Part shown: positions 63,456-64,000 of the stretch, piece by piece
How the letters are laid out: the number at the start of each line of letters is the position of its first letter
Position numbering within the stretch: position 1 is the first letter of the stretch
Assembly (NCBI GenBank): GCA_020796225.1
Contig: CM036767.1
Span: 11,699,427-11,763,426 of the forward strand
DNA length: 64,000 nt
Direction of reading: 5' to 3'
DNA from: Arion vulgaris
Taxonomy: Eukaryota; Mollusca; Gastropoda; Stylommatophora; Arionidae
Notes under the pieces: model-generated
What the model saw: only the letters and a program-made list of their open reading frames with translations
Databases searched by the model: none
Told to the model about the DNA's origin: nothing
Translations under genes and position numbers: made by a program

Positions 63456-64000
63456 GCCATCCATAAATTATGTCAACAACTTTTAGGCAATATTTGACAC
63501 CCCCCTCCCCCTTGTCAACAACTGTCAAACTTCCAGCGACCCCCTAATAAAATTATGTCAACAAATATTCTCCCCCCACCCACCAAACAGACTAACCGTA
63601 TTTTATACGACTCGCTTAGTACTTAAATATTAATGCAGAAATAAAATAAAAGGTCTACACAAATTATTAATTAATTATATTACACTTTTTACATTGTTTA
63701 ACATTTCAAATTGACTAAACTTTGAATTTATAAACAGACTACTTTATAGGCCTATTTTGCCGTCGGTTTTTCAAATTTTTCTATCTTCTATCATCTTCCC
63801 ACGGAGAAGCCAAATGTTCCTCTATTGTTACAATGGGCATTGTCGCTGATTTATCATTGATGTCACCTTCTGGAACCAACATATCAGACAAGTCTACATC
63901 ATCTTCGTCTAACCATTCTGCGCTTAACATCTCTCTATGAGCAATAAATGCCATCAGTTCTATGTGCCTTTTTGCAGCCACCTGCACTGGCGGAATACGT
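63456..64000 (-). mobile_element. 3' end of a DNA transposon running off the window
   Basis: GGGGCCATCCATAAATTATG at 63454-63473 has the look of a widespread animal DNA-transposon end. It is followed by TTGACACCCCCCTCCCCC, and by repeated TTGTCAAC or TATGTCAAC motifs (63471, 63513, 63556) that may be subterminal binding sites. On this reading the minus-strand ORF at 63781 is the end of its transposase. The superfamily is not assigned. Confidence 0.55.
63781..64000 (-). CDS. C-terminal end of an unknown protein, open to the window edge
   Basis: The last 72 or so codons of a minus-strand frame that is open to position 64000 and stops at 63781-63783. It is not a repeat by composition: VAAKRHIELMAFIAHREML, then an acidic stretch AEWLDEDDVDLSDMLVPEG, then TIEEHLASPWEDDRR. 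No domain is recognised. Its place just inside an apparent transposon end suggests a transposase C-terminus. A host terminal exon is the alternative. The start lies outside the window. Confidence 0.5.
   Translation of the reverse strand, partial: RIPPVQVAAKRHIELMAFIAHREMLSAEWLDEDDVDLSDMLVPEGDINDKSATMPIVTIEEHLASPWEDDRR

Noticed and set aside
1..64000. LTR retrotransposon or integrated virus
   Set aside because: I saw no long terminal direct repeats, primer-binding site, or gag, protease or integrase motifs.

Overview
This is eukaryotic, almost certainly invertebrate animal DNA. It has no bacterial-style gene packing, no operons, no long coding sequence and no real rRNA or tRNA gene. It is AT-leaning intergenic or intronic DNA packed with transposable-element fossils, SINEs and minisatellites. 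SINE family B/B' carries a core (GTCGTAAGAGGCGACT) that I remember from SINEs of molluscs such as abalone. Together with the DD82-83E Tc1-like elements and the GRPRxxW-type reverse transcriptase tails, this makes a mollusc or other lophotrochozoan the best guess. The species cannot be fixed from the sequence. Family letters A-L are local names used only here.

Layout. 1-9 kb: a non-LTR reverse-transcriptase tail, an almost complete but decayed ZBED-type hAT transposon (1516-4761) with an 8-bp target duplication, a 49-bp minisatellite, and an RNase H retroelement split by a younger retroelement with a 12-bp target duplication (7553-8645). 9-17 kb: SINE E copies that have grown internal or boundary minisatellites (10828-12114 and 14369-16439). 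17-25 kb: two DD82-83E Tc1/mariner-superfamily transposons (17085-19244 and 22928-24649), both with TA duplications and broken transposases, the first interrupting a family J repeat. 25-34 kb: a 20-bp minisatellite shared with 20.9 kb, a hAT MITE, SINEs, and a 78-bp array made of the C-terminus of a retroelement ORF. 34-49 kb: SINEs A, B, D, G, H and I, a 1-kb palindrome (36538-37570), reverse-transcriptase tails and a Tc1-like MITE. 49-54 kb: a 1.9-kb 28-bp minisatellite open in three frames, then SINE C with a MITE inserted in its target duplication. 54-64 kb: a 69-bp array, the best host-exon candidate (55620-55723, + strand), more SINEs, a 35-bp array built on a SINE A target duplication, and at the right edge a DNA-transposon end with an ORF running off the window.

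The strongest unexplained pattern is that minisatellites repeatedly arise inside SINEs or exactly across a SINE/flank junction, with units containing SINE sequence plus target-site duplication. At least seven loci from four or five unrelated SINE families show it, and one retroelement ORF end does too. Apart from the candidate exon, two much weaker exon or ORF candidates, and the edge ORF, I see no host gene. The long ORFs are artefacts of stop-free tandem repeats.
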